From Aedes albopictus (lineage: Eukaryota; Arthropoda; Insecta; Diptera; Culicidae), in the NCBI RefSeq assembly GCF_035046485.1, contig NC_085138.1, positions 30,963,047-31,027,046 on the forward strand: a stretch of DNA of 64,000 nucleotides, in the 5' to 3' direction. The notes beneath the pieces were generated by a model. It ran no database searches. It saw only the letters and a program-made list of their open reading frames with translations, and was not told where the DNA came from. Every line of letters starts with the position of its first letter. Within the stretch, counting starts at the first letter, position 1. Of this stretch, positions 12,192-21,180 are shown in pieces. The position numbers and the translations under genes are program-made.

Positions 12192-13176
12192 CCCACAATT
12201 ATATGAAAAACAAAAAAATCCAAAAAATGTCAAGTGTTACCTTCTGAATTGGTAGTTTTGGACTCCCAGAAGCTACGTTCAAAGTTTGAGCACAATCGAT
12301 CAAGCCTAAGGGGGCGCTCAAAAAACTTAAAGTTTGTATGCGAAATCGTGGCCAAATGTATGTAGAAATCTTAAGTTTTCGATTTTTGCCGCTAGGTAGC
12401 GCTGTAAGCGAATAATAATTAAATCCCTTGATATGATTGTAGGTGATTTTATACCAAACAACTTTGTTCAAGACCGTGAAGCGTTCTGACGTCTGAAAAA
12501 GAAGTTATATCCTAGGTGAAGTGAGGCGAAATATTATGACCGTATTTCCAGTACACGTAAAGGAATAACATCAATAATGAAATCTCTACTCTCCGCCTCA
12601 CTTTGCCTAGGGTATAACTTTGTTCACAGACGTCGGATCAAGGTCTTCGACAAGGTTTTTTGGCATATAGTCACCTACAAAAATACCAAAGGGTTTAAAG
12701 ACAGACTTGTTAGAATCCCAAAAGGGCCGCCACAATGACCGACTTTGGCACCTACTCACGATTTCGAGCACACAAATCTCTTCGTAAACAAAACCAGCAC
12801 ACCTGTTTTTCTTATTTGAAGCTTATTACAAATGAGCAAGAACAGAATAATAAAATTCACTGTTATTTGAAGCTTGCTTCTTGAGATTTGTGCGTCTGAA
12901 GTTCAGATGCACTGTTGAAGCGGGACTTCAATACGTTTGTCCTTAATTATTTATCGCTCACAGCGCCACCTAGCGACATAAATCGAAAACTGAAAATTTC
13001 TTCATACATTTGGCTACTTACGTTTTCCCATACAAACTTCATGCTTGTTGAGCGCCGCCTTAGGCTTAATCAATTGTGCTCAAATTTTGAGCGTAGCTTC
13101 TGGATGTCCAAAACTACCAATTCAGGAGGTAAGACTTGACATTTTTTGAAACTTTTGTTTTCCATATAAGTGTGGG
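12192..13176. repeat. Nested foldback element
   Basis: The outer arms (about 12192-12430 and 12940-13176) are imperfect reverse complements, with shared words CTACCAATTCAG and TAGGTGGCGCTGT-like cores. Inside, a second pair (about 12470-12540 and 12590-12660) includes TATCCTAGG/CCTAGGGTATA and GACGTCTGA/CAGACGTC. The frames at 12199-12471 minus and 12915-13139 plus are simply the two arms translated, which explains their similarity. No transposase is seen. Confidence 0.6.
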
Positions 13177-13744
13177 CCTCCCTAATACCGACGTCATGTT
13201 AAACGTACACATATTATTTTATTATCTTTATTAACGAGATTTACAGCCCAGGGCCGGTTTATTTAGGAACGTTCATATAGGCAGCGCTAGAAAATATCGA
13301 AATTCTCAGTTGACTGCTTGACCACCTTCACTGGCACTAGATGCCGAACATTAACAAGACAATAAGACAATTTTTTTTCTGCGCACTTCACTATATTTTT
13401 TTAAACATTGCGTATAAATTCATGTAAAATTTGACAAAGAAATGGAAGCAACTGAAACTTTCCATAATAAAACCCATTCAAATTTCAACCATGTTACAGA
13501 GCGCGAGGGCTCAACCAGTTGCATCAAAATTGTGCGTATTTTAGATGCAAAAGGGGATTGATGCGATCAAATTTAAATTTTTCCATACAACGTTGACCCA
13601 TCCTCAGGAATCTAAAATGGTGTGATTTGACGAGATCCCTACAGTTTTATCAAGATTTTGTTCTTTCACGCATATAAATTGCTTGCATCGATTCTGTTCA
13701 CCTTCGCAGTTTCAGCGAAGCATCCAATCATGATTCTGTAACGC

Positions 13745-14790
13745 TGCCGGTAATCTGGTCAGAGACTAGTTTCTTGCTAACCGTTTATCTGGTTATCGAA
13801 AATTGTTCATGATTTGTTGTTTCGCAAGCAGTGGCTTGATTCACTTTTTTAATTGGCAACTCCCGGCGGTACACCAGGAACCGGTTCAGGAACAATACCG
13901 GTTCATATATGATATGAAACTGTTTTCCTGCGTACCGTTCATCTAGTTATCGAAAAAGCAGCTTTGGTGTGTCGTATGCCTGGATTTGGTTCACTTTTTT
14001 AATTGGCCACTTCCAGCGGAACATGCGGAACCGGCTCCGGAACACTTCAGGTATGGACTGAAACTATTTTTCTGCTTACCGTTCACCTATTTATCGAAAA
14101 AAAGCTGCTCTTATATGTGTCGCATGCATGGGTTTGTTTCACTTTTTAATTGGCCGCTTCCGGCAGGACATTAGGAACCGGCTCCGGAACACTATCGGTT
14201 CAAATATGGTCTGAAACTATTTTCCTGCTTACCATTCAACTGGATATCGAAAAAGCCGTTATTTGATGTGTCGCATGTATGAGATTAGCTCACTTTTATA
14301 TTTGGCCACTTCCGGCGGGACACCAGGAACCGGTTCCGAAACATTACCGGATCAGACATGGTCTGAAACTATTTTGCTGCTTATCGTTCATTGTTTATCG
14401 AAAAAGCTGCTCTTAGATGTGTCGCATGCATGGATTTGTTTCACTTTTTTAATTGGCCACTTCCGGTAAGACACCAGGAACCGGTTCCGGAACGTTACCG
14501 GTTCAAATATGGTCTGAAACCATTTTCCTGCTTACCATTCAACCGGTTATCGAAAAAGCCGCTATTTGATGTGTCGCATGTATGAGCTTAGTTCACTTTT
14601 ATATTTGACCACTTCCGGGGGAGACCAGGAACCGATTCCGGAACATTACCGGTTCAGATATGGTCTGAAGCTACTTTACTGCTTACCGTTCATCAGGTTA
14701 TCGAAAATGCCGCGGTTTGATGGGTCGCATGCATTGGTTTGTTTCATTTTCATATCTGGCCCCTTCCTGGGGTACCGGCCCGGAACACCT
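13745..14790 (+). repeat. Tandem repeat, about 151-bp unit, roughly seven copies
   Basis: The landmark GTCGCATGCATGG (or variant) falls at 13971, 14119, 14270, 14421, 14573 and 14724, spacing 148-152 bp. Each unit also has TTAATTGGCCACTTCCGG, CAGGAACCGG and GGTCTGAAAC. The short frames across this region are repeat translations. Copies differ by about 10-15 percent. Confidence 0.85.
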
Positions 14791-14934
14791 AAATGACCAT
14801 AACTCCGGAACGGCTGGACCGATCTCAACCATTTTCAATAGGAAACAATGGGACCAGACTCCGCGTCGAATGAATCATCGGTCATTAAAATCGGTTGAGG
14901 TTTACTGCCAAAAAGTGACGTGAGTTTATTTTTG

Positions 14935-14980
14935 TACACACACATACACACACACATACACACACACACACACACAGACA
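14935..14980. repeat. CA dinucleotide microsatellite
   Basis: An ACACACATACACAC-type run with few interruptions, inside the repeat that ends at 15104. Confidence 0.9.
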
Positions 14981-15510
14981 TCACCTCAATTCGTCGAGCT
15001 GAGTTGATTGGTATATGTGACTTGACCCTCCGGGCCTTCTATCAAAAAGTCATTTTTGGAGTGAACATATAGCCTTTCCAGTACACTAGGTGTACGAGAA
15101 AGGCAAAAAAAACTTGTCCTAAGAAATTGCATGGAATTGGCACATGACTTTCGGGTAAATGGTCTTTCGGGCGAGTGGTCTTTTCGGGCGAATGGTCTAT
15201 TCGGGCGATTGGTCTATTCGGGCGATTGGAATTCGGGCGTTTGTTATTCGGTCGTTTGTCATTCGGGCGAATGGTTTTCGGGCGAATGTTATAGAATCCC
15301 TGTACCAGGCTAGTACCCAGGTACCTGTTTCGATTTCAAAACAGTGAGGAGGGGCAGTGAGAGGGGCAGGGTGGAGGGGCTTCTGATTTTTTTTATTACG
15401 TGGAATGCCGGCAGGGTACCCGGGTACCCACGAAACTGATATGATCATATCTCCGTCAATTTTTCAGTGATTTTAGACATATTTCGCTCATTTATTTCAG
15501 AAACTCACTA

Positions 15511-15913
15511 CAGGTAATCTTCGATACAACGTACCCTCGATATAACGAATTCGATATAACGTACAACATTAAAAAAAAATATTTTTTTCAGTAATAACTC
15601 CCAGATATACATACTACGAAATTTCTTAAATCAATGTTTTGTTGCAGCATTAGTCGTTTTACTCAGAATTATCGCAAAAAAATAGTGTACGTTATATCAA
15701 AGCATAAAAAACGAATAGAGTTTTTCGTGAAAACTGAAGGTTTTCATTATAAGTTTTGTGAATTTCGCCGAAATCATCATTTGGGATTAATTTCACTTCG
15801 AATCTATCAACACTTCCATAAAAAAAAATACTCTGCTTCGATATATTGTACACTTCGATATAACGTACAAAGTGAAATTTTTATTGTACATACGTTATAT
15901 CGAAGAGTACCTG
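15511..15913. mobile_element. Pogo/Tigger-like MITE with TA duplication
   Basis: The inverted ends are CAGGTAATCTTCGATACAA and, read inward from the right, CAGGTACTCTTCGATATAA. TA flanks both ends (15509-15510, 15914-15915). Internal CTTCGATATAACGTAC words are repeated near both ends. The CAG start and the TTCGATATAACGTA word resemble the termini of pogo/Tigger elements of the Tc1/mariner superfamily. At 403 bp and without a transposase frame it is non-autonomous. Confidence 0.7.
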
Positions 15914-15987
15914 TATATCTATCGAAAAAATATTTGGTTGAACCGATCTGATCACCGTGGTTTTCGGGAGCATGTTCTTATAACATA

Positions 15988-17203
15988 CACTCCCGTTCAA
16001 AAGTTTGGGGTCACCCCCTCAAAAACATGTCATTTTTTTAGGCCCATATCTCCGCCAATTTGCGTCCGATTTCAAAACCCTAGGTTTCATTCAAAAGATA
16101 ATAAGTCAAAGAAACTTTGAACATGATTTAAAAGAAACTTTTTCAAAAAATTTTGTTTGTAAACTTAACTCAAAGTTGCCAAATTTTCTAAAAAATTAAT
16201 ATAAACTTACGGCAGTGTCGCTGGAAGTTGGGTCGACCAAATTTTAAGATGAGAGCGGTAATATGACCCATTTTCTATTGGCTTTCAACTGCTTTTTACA
16301 GAACTTAGCTAAAAAATCTAGAAAAAAAGTTATTAGATAAATTAATCCTTGATGTCATCGACCAAAAGTTTGGGGTCACCCCTCAGAATGCTGTATCGGC
16401 CAAAAGTTTGGGGTCACTATCGTAAAACATGGAAAAGTGATTTGTTGATATCTTTGTCATCTTTCATTCAATTTTAATTCTTCTTGGCTTATTTGAAACA
16501 AAATGAATGATACTTACTGCATAGACATTGAACCACACATATTTGTTGAAATTTACATACTAAAACTTAACGTAAAGTTGCCTCATTTTTTGAAGCGTGG
16601 TAAAATGTGCTAACTTTACATAACATTTTTATATACAAAAACCGTTAAATACGTTAAGTTGAAGACATCAAACGTAAATTTAGTTAATTATCTTTGAAAT
16701 GAGCCGAAAATAATTAAAATTGAATTATAGATGACGAAGATATCACCAAATCACTTTTCCATGTTTTACGAAAGTGACCCCAAACTTTTGGCCGATACAT
16801 CATATTGAGGGGTGACCCCAAACTTTTGGTCGATGACATCAAGGATTAATTTACTTAATAACTTTTTTTCTAGATTTTTTAGCTAAGTTCTGTAAAAAGC
16901 AGTTGAAAGCTAATAGAAAATGGGTCATATTACCGCTCTCATCTTAAAATTTGGTCGACCCAACTTCCAGCGACACTGCCGTAAGTTTATATTCATTTTT
17001 TAGAAAATTTGGCAACTTTGGGTTAAGTTTACATACAAAATTTTTTGAAAAAGTTTCTTTTAAATCATGTTCAAAGTTTCTTTGACTTATTATCTTTTGA
17101 ATGAAACCTAGGGTTTTGAAATCGGACGCAAATTGGCGGAGATATGGGCCTAAAAAAATGACATGTTTTTGAGGGGGTGACCCCAAACTTTTGAACGGGA
17201 GTG
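15988..17203. mobile_element. Tc1/mariner-type foldback element, long inverted arms
   Basis: Starts CACTCCCGTTCAAAAG and ends with its reverse complement, flanked by TA (15986-15987, 17204-17205). The arms are about 520 bp each and nearly identical; about 16510-16690 is the unpaired centre. CAAAAGTTTGGGGTCAC occurs three times per arm (15998, 16363, 16401; reverse copies at 16774, 16812, 17177), probably transposase binding sites. The frames at 16005-16199 plus and 16944-17213 minus are the two arms and give near-identical peptides, not genes. No transposase is encoded. Confidence 0.85.
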
Positions 17204-17461
17204 TATATACCATATACCATATTGTTCAGCCTTGGATACCGTAAAGTGGCCATGGCCCCACGGGAATCCTGATCCGAAATCGCAGCTTCAAAGTCAACAC
17301 GTGTTGGTCAGATACTATATGCTGAAGCATTTTTAGGATGATTGATACCGATATTGCTAATAACCTACCGAAAATCCCGAGCATTGTTTTGTATAAAAAC
17401 ATGGGCCCGGAAATCATTATCTTTGAGATTTTACTAAAAATACCTAGGGTAGCGAACCACT

Positions 17462-17647
17462 TGGGCAGCGGCCGGTATTTTGGGCACTCTTCGCCATAAC
17501 TCAGTCAATTCCAAACCAATTGACTTGACATTTTGTACACGGCTAGATACTATACGTATCTCATCGCGTTCCAAAAATTGTGTCAATTGGTTTAGAATTG
17601 GCTGAGTTATAGCAGAAAAGTGCCCAAAATAGGACCCCTGCCGAGAT
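17462..17647. repeat. Small inverted repeat
   Basis: GGTATTTTGGGCACTCTTCG with the following CCATAACTCAG is mirrored by CTGAGTTATAGCAGAAAAG and GTGCCCAAAATAGG. The arms are about 70 bp. Probably a short foldback remnant. Confidence 0.55.
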
Positions 17648-18206
17648 GGTTCCACTTCCTACTTTCATCTTATTTTTTAGAAAATTTTCAAAGACGACCT
17701 TTGTGTACTATAGCAGTATCACAAGGTTTTCGCAAAATTTGTATATAACCGATTCGCAACTACAACCATAGACTTTGCCTAATTTTAATGTTACTTGCGT
17801 CTATCCGGGAAGAAACGACACGACGCTCACCCTGCCTCGACATGGTCGTTAGTGGTTTTACAATTTGCACTCCGATTCAGGACGTGCATGTTCAACGTGC
17901 AAAACACAGACCTCCCTCATCTCCCACTATGCATTTCAAATCTACTGCTCCCTACTAGGTCCTGGAACCGTCATCGTTCATAACGCGCTGTTTGAATTGC
18001 AAATCGAAAAATTGAATTTCAATCCAACTTCCATAACTCACTGGCGACATATACTCCCCCGTTACTGTCGGCTGTGAATATCTTTTGATCAAAATTGCAA
18101 AATTGTAATTCTATTTTTGGCTGGGCGAGCAGCACCACCATCATCACTCCATTAGACTCATTTTACTAATTCACTTTTCCATGGTTTTGGCTTTCATCCC
18201 CCGCAG
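17648..18206. other. Sequence upstream of the first visible exon
   Basis: It ends with the pyrimidine-rich acceptor TTTCATCCCCCGCAG at 18192-18206. No exon, promoter or start codon could be supported. It is presumably the 3' end of an intron. Confidence 0.45.
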
Positions 18207-18273
18207 GACTACCATGACGACATCCGGCAGGAGCAGATGTGGGAAATGCAAGCTCTTAACTCGGCTCAGAACG
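18207..18273 (+). CDS. Coding exon 1 of the visible set (internal)
   Basis: The acceptor is CCCCCGCAG before 18207 and the donor is ACG/GTGAGTG after 18273. In the frame that joins to the next exon it reads DYHDDIRQEQMWEMQALNSA followed by QN, then the first base of an alanine codon. The peptide is charged and looks coiled or helical, with no known motif. Of the alternative frames, the one reading TTMTTSGRSRC is open here but meets a TGA soon after joining exon 18457, so DYHDD is preferred. The 183-bp intron after it is of normal insect size. There is no start codon context, so upstream exons must exist. Confidence 0.75.
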
Positions 18274-18456
18274 GTGAGTGTTGCTTGCTTAATCGATACA
18301 CGATTCGGAATTATTAGCAATCCCCGCAACAAAGCCAGATCTCAGTTTGATTTCTGGGCCGCAAAATCCTGTCCCCGCGTATATTCGCATCGTTTTCTAA
18401 TAAATCCACCTTATCTATAAAAGCATTTGTGATTCTCTATCGTTCGTACCATCCAG

Positions 18457-18963
18457 CATCCAGCGGCACTAATGGCAACTGCAATGGCACCACCACCACG
18501 CTGAACGGTCACGGCACCAACCTTGGCAACGGCACAACCCACGGCAACGTGACACTGAACGGAAATGGTCTCAACGGTGGTAATCCGGAGATGATGCACC
18601 ATCAGAGCTGCGGAGTTGATTCGATCGGATCCAATGGCACCAGCAGCGGCGGCAGCAGCAGCAACGGTAACTCCGGCAACAATGGCTGCGGGGGCGTCCT
18701 GTCCGGATCGGATGGCAATAGTAATCACCCGTCGTCCCAGCAGCAGCAGCACCAGCATTCCACCAGCCACCATCACCACCCGCATCACCAACAGCACCAC
18801 CACCACCATCAGCAGCAGCAGCAGTTCCTGTCGAGTAGCGCTTCGGTTGCGGCAGCGGCGGCGGCGGCGGATGCAGCCGTTGCAGCTGCGGCCACTGTCA
18901 CCGATATGAGCAATCTGATGCCCGTCGACGTGAACATGACGTCAGCTAATCACTTTGTGAACT
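18457..18963 (+). CDS. Coding exon 2, low-complexity N/G/T, Q/H and A-rich
   Basis: The acceptor ACCATCCAG precedes 18457 and the donor is AACT/GTAAGTAGG at 18963/18964. Joined to the previous G it begins ASSGTNGNCNG. The first ~90 residues are rich in N, G, T and S. Then come QQQQHQHSTSHHHH and HHHHHQQQQQ runs (about 18740-18822), then an alanine run with AAAAAAADAAVAAAA (about 18846-18894). It ends VTDMSNLMPVDVNMTSANHF then VN. Codon use is GC-rich and biased (CAG, CAC, GGC), quite unlike the surrounding AT-rich DNA. Homopolymer runs of this type are common in dipteran regulatory and neuronal proteins and are probably disordered. Reading past the donor would stop at TAG 18969-18971, so an intron-retaining isoform would end there. 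Confidence 0.85.
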
Positions 18964-19335
18964 GTAAGTAGGATAGTGGTGTACTGGTTAATGGTTGTTC
19001 GGGAGCTGGGAAAGGTATTAGCGTGGAAATTACAGCTGATTGGATTGCAGGTGTGGGTGGAATCGAGATGAACTATCCCGCGAACGGTGCTTCCGGATGG
19101 TGATTTTGTGCAAAAGTGTAGCGTTGGTGTTATTTAAAATGGGAACTTTCTATGAACTTATATGCGTCCTCCGGGTAAATTCATCACAATTCATGTCAGA
19201 GGTATGTCACTGGGATTCGGTCTACCTGTCTTCAACTTAGTACTCTCCAAGCACTTCCAGAGTTAATAATTCAAGGGCTTATTTTACCAGCCACAGTTAT
19301 GTTTATTTACTTCACAGATCACATCTAAATCCTGA
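18964..19335. other. 5' end of the 31-kb intron
   Basis: Begins with the consensus donor GTAAGTAGG. No gene is seen. A faint trace of a SINE A-like 3' end (AACTTAGTACTCTCCAAGCA) occurs at about 19234-19260. Confidence 0.45.
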
Positions 19336-20105
19336 AAGATTTACAGTCCTTTCTCCTCTCTGATTCTTACTTCTGAATTTTATCTTTTCAACACTTCTCA
19401 CTCACCGCTCATCCCTCACTCTTCACTACTCACTCTTAATTGCTCCCTTCTCAGTCCTTACTTCATCACCCTCCTCACTGTACAATTTGCAGTATACATT
19501 CATTACAGTTCACTTCTTACTTTTCACTGGTCTTTCCTCTCTACTTACTTTTTGACGACACTGCTCACTGTTCAGTCCTCACTGCTTACTTCTCACTTTT
19601 CATACCAAACAACTCCCTTGTCTCTTCTCATTCCCCACTATTCTCTCATCATTGATCACCCCTCTCTGGTCATTCGTAACGCCACACTCCTAACTTCTCA
19701 TTCCTTCTCACGTCTTTCACTCCTTGTTTATCATTTTTCATTCTTGCTTCTCCTTCTGTACAATCCTCACTGCTTACTGTTTACTTCTGATTCTTTGCTA
19801 CTTATTCGCTACTGCTCATTCTTCACTGCCCACTTCTCACTCCTCATTTCGTTCTACAAACTTCTTAATATATATTCAGTAATGTTTGCTCACTCTCAAT
19901 ACTCACTATTAACTCGTTGCTGTTCATTTCTCTTTTCTCGCTTTACACGCTTTATTTCACGCTCTTCACTATTCACTGCTCACTTATCACTCCTCACTGA
20001 CCGAAACTCTTCAATGGTTACTATAATAGTTTCGCTCTTCTAGAATGTTGGCTCTGAGCTACACTGCATTTGGCAACAGGCTTCTCACTCTTCTCACTGC
20101 CCTTT
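19336..20105. repeat. CT-rich degenerate minisatellite (TCACT words)
   Basis: The + strand is dominated by C and T, with irregular repetition of CTCACT, TTCTCACT and TGCTTACTTCTCA at roughly 6-12 bp spacing. The long frame at 19552-20043 is a by-product of the low A+G content and has S, L, F and H almost exclusively. Confidence 0.75.
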
Positions 20106-20478
20106 GGTTCATCATTTTAAAGGTTATTCAAATCTCCGCATTGGGCGTAATATGTTTGATAAGCATTTTATAACAAACAAGTACGGTTCTGTTTGTTTTT
20201 TTTTCCGACAGTTTAGTAGTGATAGCGCTTGAAAAAGTCAGCACATGTCATACTCTTACATGCGCAAAATAATACTTTATAACTCCATCAAATACCTCAT
20301 ACTTTATGTATTTTAGATATTACAATTTTAAATTTCTAAATAAATTGCAGGTAGAATGCATAGAATTCTGATTAAATTCCTAGAAAAGATCATGTTTTTT
20401 TTAAGTAGAATTCATGAAAAAAATATTTAAAAACCCTGACGAATTTTTTAAAGGAATTCCTGAAAAAATCGGTGGAGA
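20106..20478. other. Intron sequence and decayed 12-mer repeat at the BEL target
   Basis: The left part is AT-rich without features. About 20340-20478 has AGAATTC, GGAATTCCTG and AAATTCCT words, i.e. the same decayed 12-mer tract that continues beyond the BEL element at 27591. The BEL element therefore inserted into this tract. Confidence 0.5.
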
Positions 20479-20483
20479 AACTC

Positions 20484-20847
20484 TGTAGGAACACGGATTC
20501 CCCAAAGATCCGAAAAGACCGTTTGAAATCTCGATCACGTGGTAGGCGAAAACACGCGGTGTGTATGAACGACACTTAGGGGTAATGGGCACTCTCCCGT
20601 TATTGGTAGCAATAAACGCGGATGATGTGATCTGTACGAGCGATATATTTCAACTGATTGTTTGATCTGAACAGAGGTATTCTATTACTCTACAAGGGGG
20701 TATAGTGTGATTGCCGAACATTATGCTCACTAGCCGAATGATAGTGAGAGAAGAGAAAATCTTATATCTATGGTATGAGTGTGTAAAGGGTGTGTAACAA
20801 TGAGTGTTTATATGATATTATATTAGAACTAAGATCATGCCCCAACA
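20484..20847 (-). repeat. BEL 3' LTR (in element orientation)
   Basis: Its sequence equals 27222-27585 by eye over all 364 bp. The termini are TGTTGGGGCATG and CGTGTTCCTACA on the minus strand. It is directly adjacent to the purine-rich tract at about 20850-20861. Confidence 0.93.
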
Positions 20848-20849
20848 TA

Positions 20850-20861
20850 TGCCGGCCCCCG
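20850..20861 (-). other. Candidate polypurine tract of the BEL element
   Basis: On the minus strand CGGGGGCCGGCATA precedes the 3' LTR. It is G-rich and in the expected place for plus-strand priming, though interrupted by pyrimidines. Its role is inferred from position. Confidence 0.5.
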
Positions 20862-21180
20862 TTGAAAGGGTCGACTTTCAACCGAAAAAAACATGAACTC
20901 CGCCGATGTATTCTGCTGCAACTGGAGGTCGCTTCATCTTCGTATGGTTTGGTCTCCTCGTCTTGGCGTCGAACGCGGGCGCCGCGTCGGTCGGTCGAAC
21001 ATCGGTCGTCATCAGGGTTGGGCGTACTCAGGGTTGAAGTAGCCATCGGGGATCGCGGACATGTCGGAGGACAAAACATTCTTTAGGCTTTTTGAAAATT
21101 CAATAAACAACTAACTTACATGGTCGGAGGCCCGAAGGCCTCCACGTTGCGCAATGCCGAAGCAATGCGATGGACGAAAC

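Larger units (their letters stand above)
11586..15104. repeat. Possible element bounded by GCCTTTCTCGT inverted ends
   Basis: GCCTTTCTCGT at 11586-11596 and ACGAGAAAGGC at 15094-15104 are perfect inverted ends. The right end includes the near-palindrome GTACACTAGGTGTAC. The right 300 bp (14790-15104) recurs in reverse orientation at about 55969-56280. The interior carries a 151-bp tandem repeat and later insertions. The pairing of the two ends is an inference. Confidence 0.4.
10359..15300. mobile_element. Composite bounded by inverted ATTCGCCCGAA arrays
   Basis: About 10370-10495 carries many copies of a CGCCCGAA word (ATTCGCCCGAAAAGACC and variants). About 15149-15293 carries the same array in reverse complement. 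Both outer edges have a similar terminus (TTCTGTCACATTGGCCCG versus TTCTATAACATTCGCCCG read inward), and TGTACC lies immediately outside on both sides (10353-10358 and 15301-15306), consistent with a target duplication. The interior has no transposase; it contains SINEs, a foldback and a tandem repeat. The alternative is two unrelated insertions of the same array in opposite directions. Confidence 0.5.

Noticed and set aside
16005..17213. Two near-identical peptides on opposite strands
   Set aside because: They are the two arms of the mariner-type foldback; no ATG context or domain.
18411..18809. 132-codon minus-strand frame opposite the homopolymer exon
   Set aside because: It is the antisense shadow of exon 18457-18963; the plus strand has matching splice borders and phase.
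18616..18909. 97-codon plus frame rich in A, T and S
   Set aside because: It is an off-frame reading of the same exon and does not join to neighbouring exons.
19552..20043. 163-codon plus frame
   Set aside because: Made of S, L, F and H from a CT-rich minisatellite.
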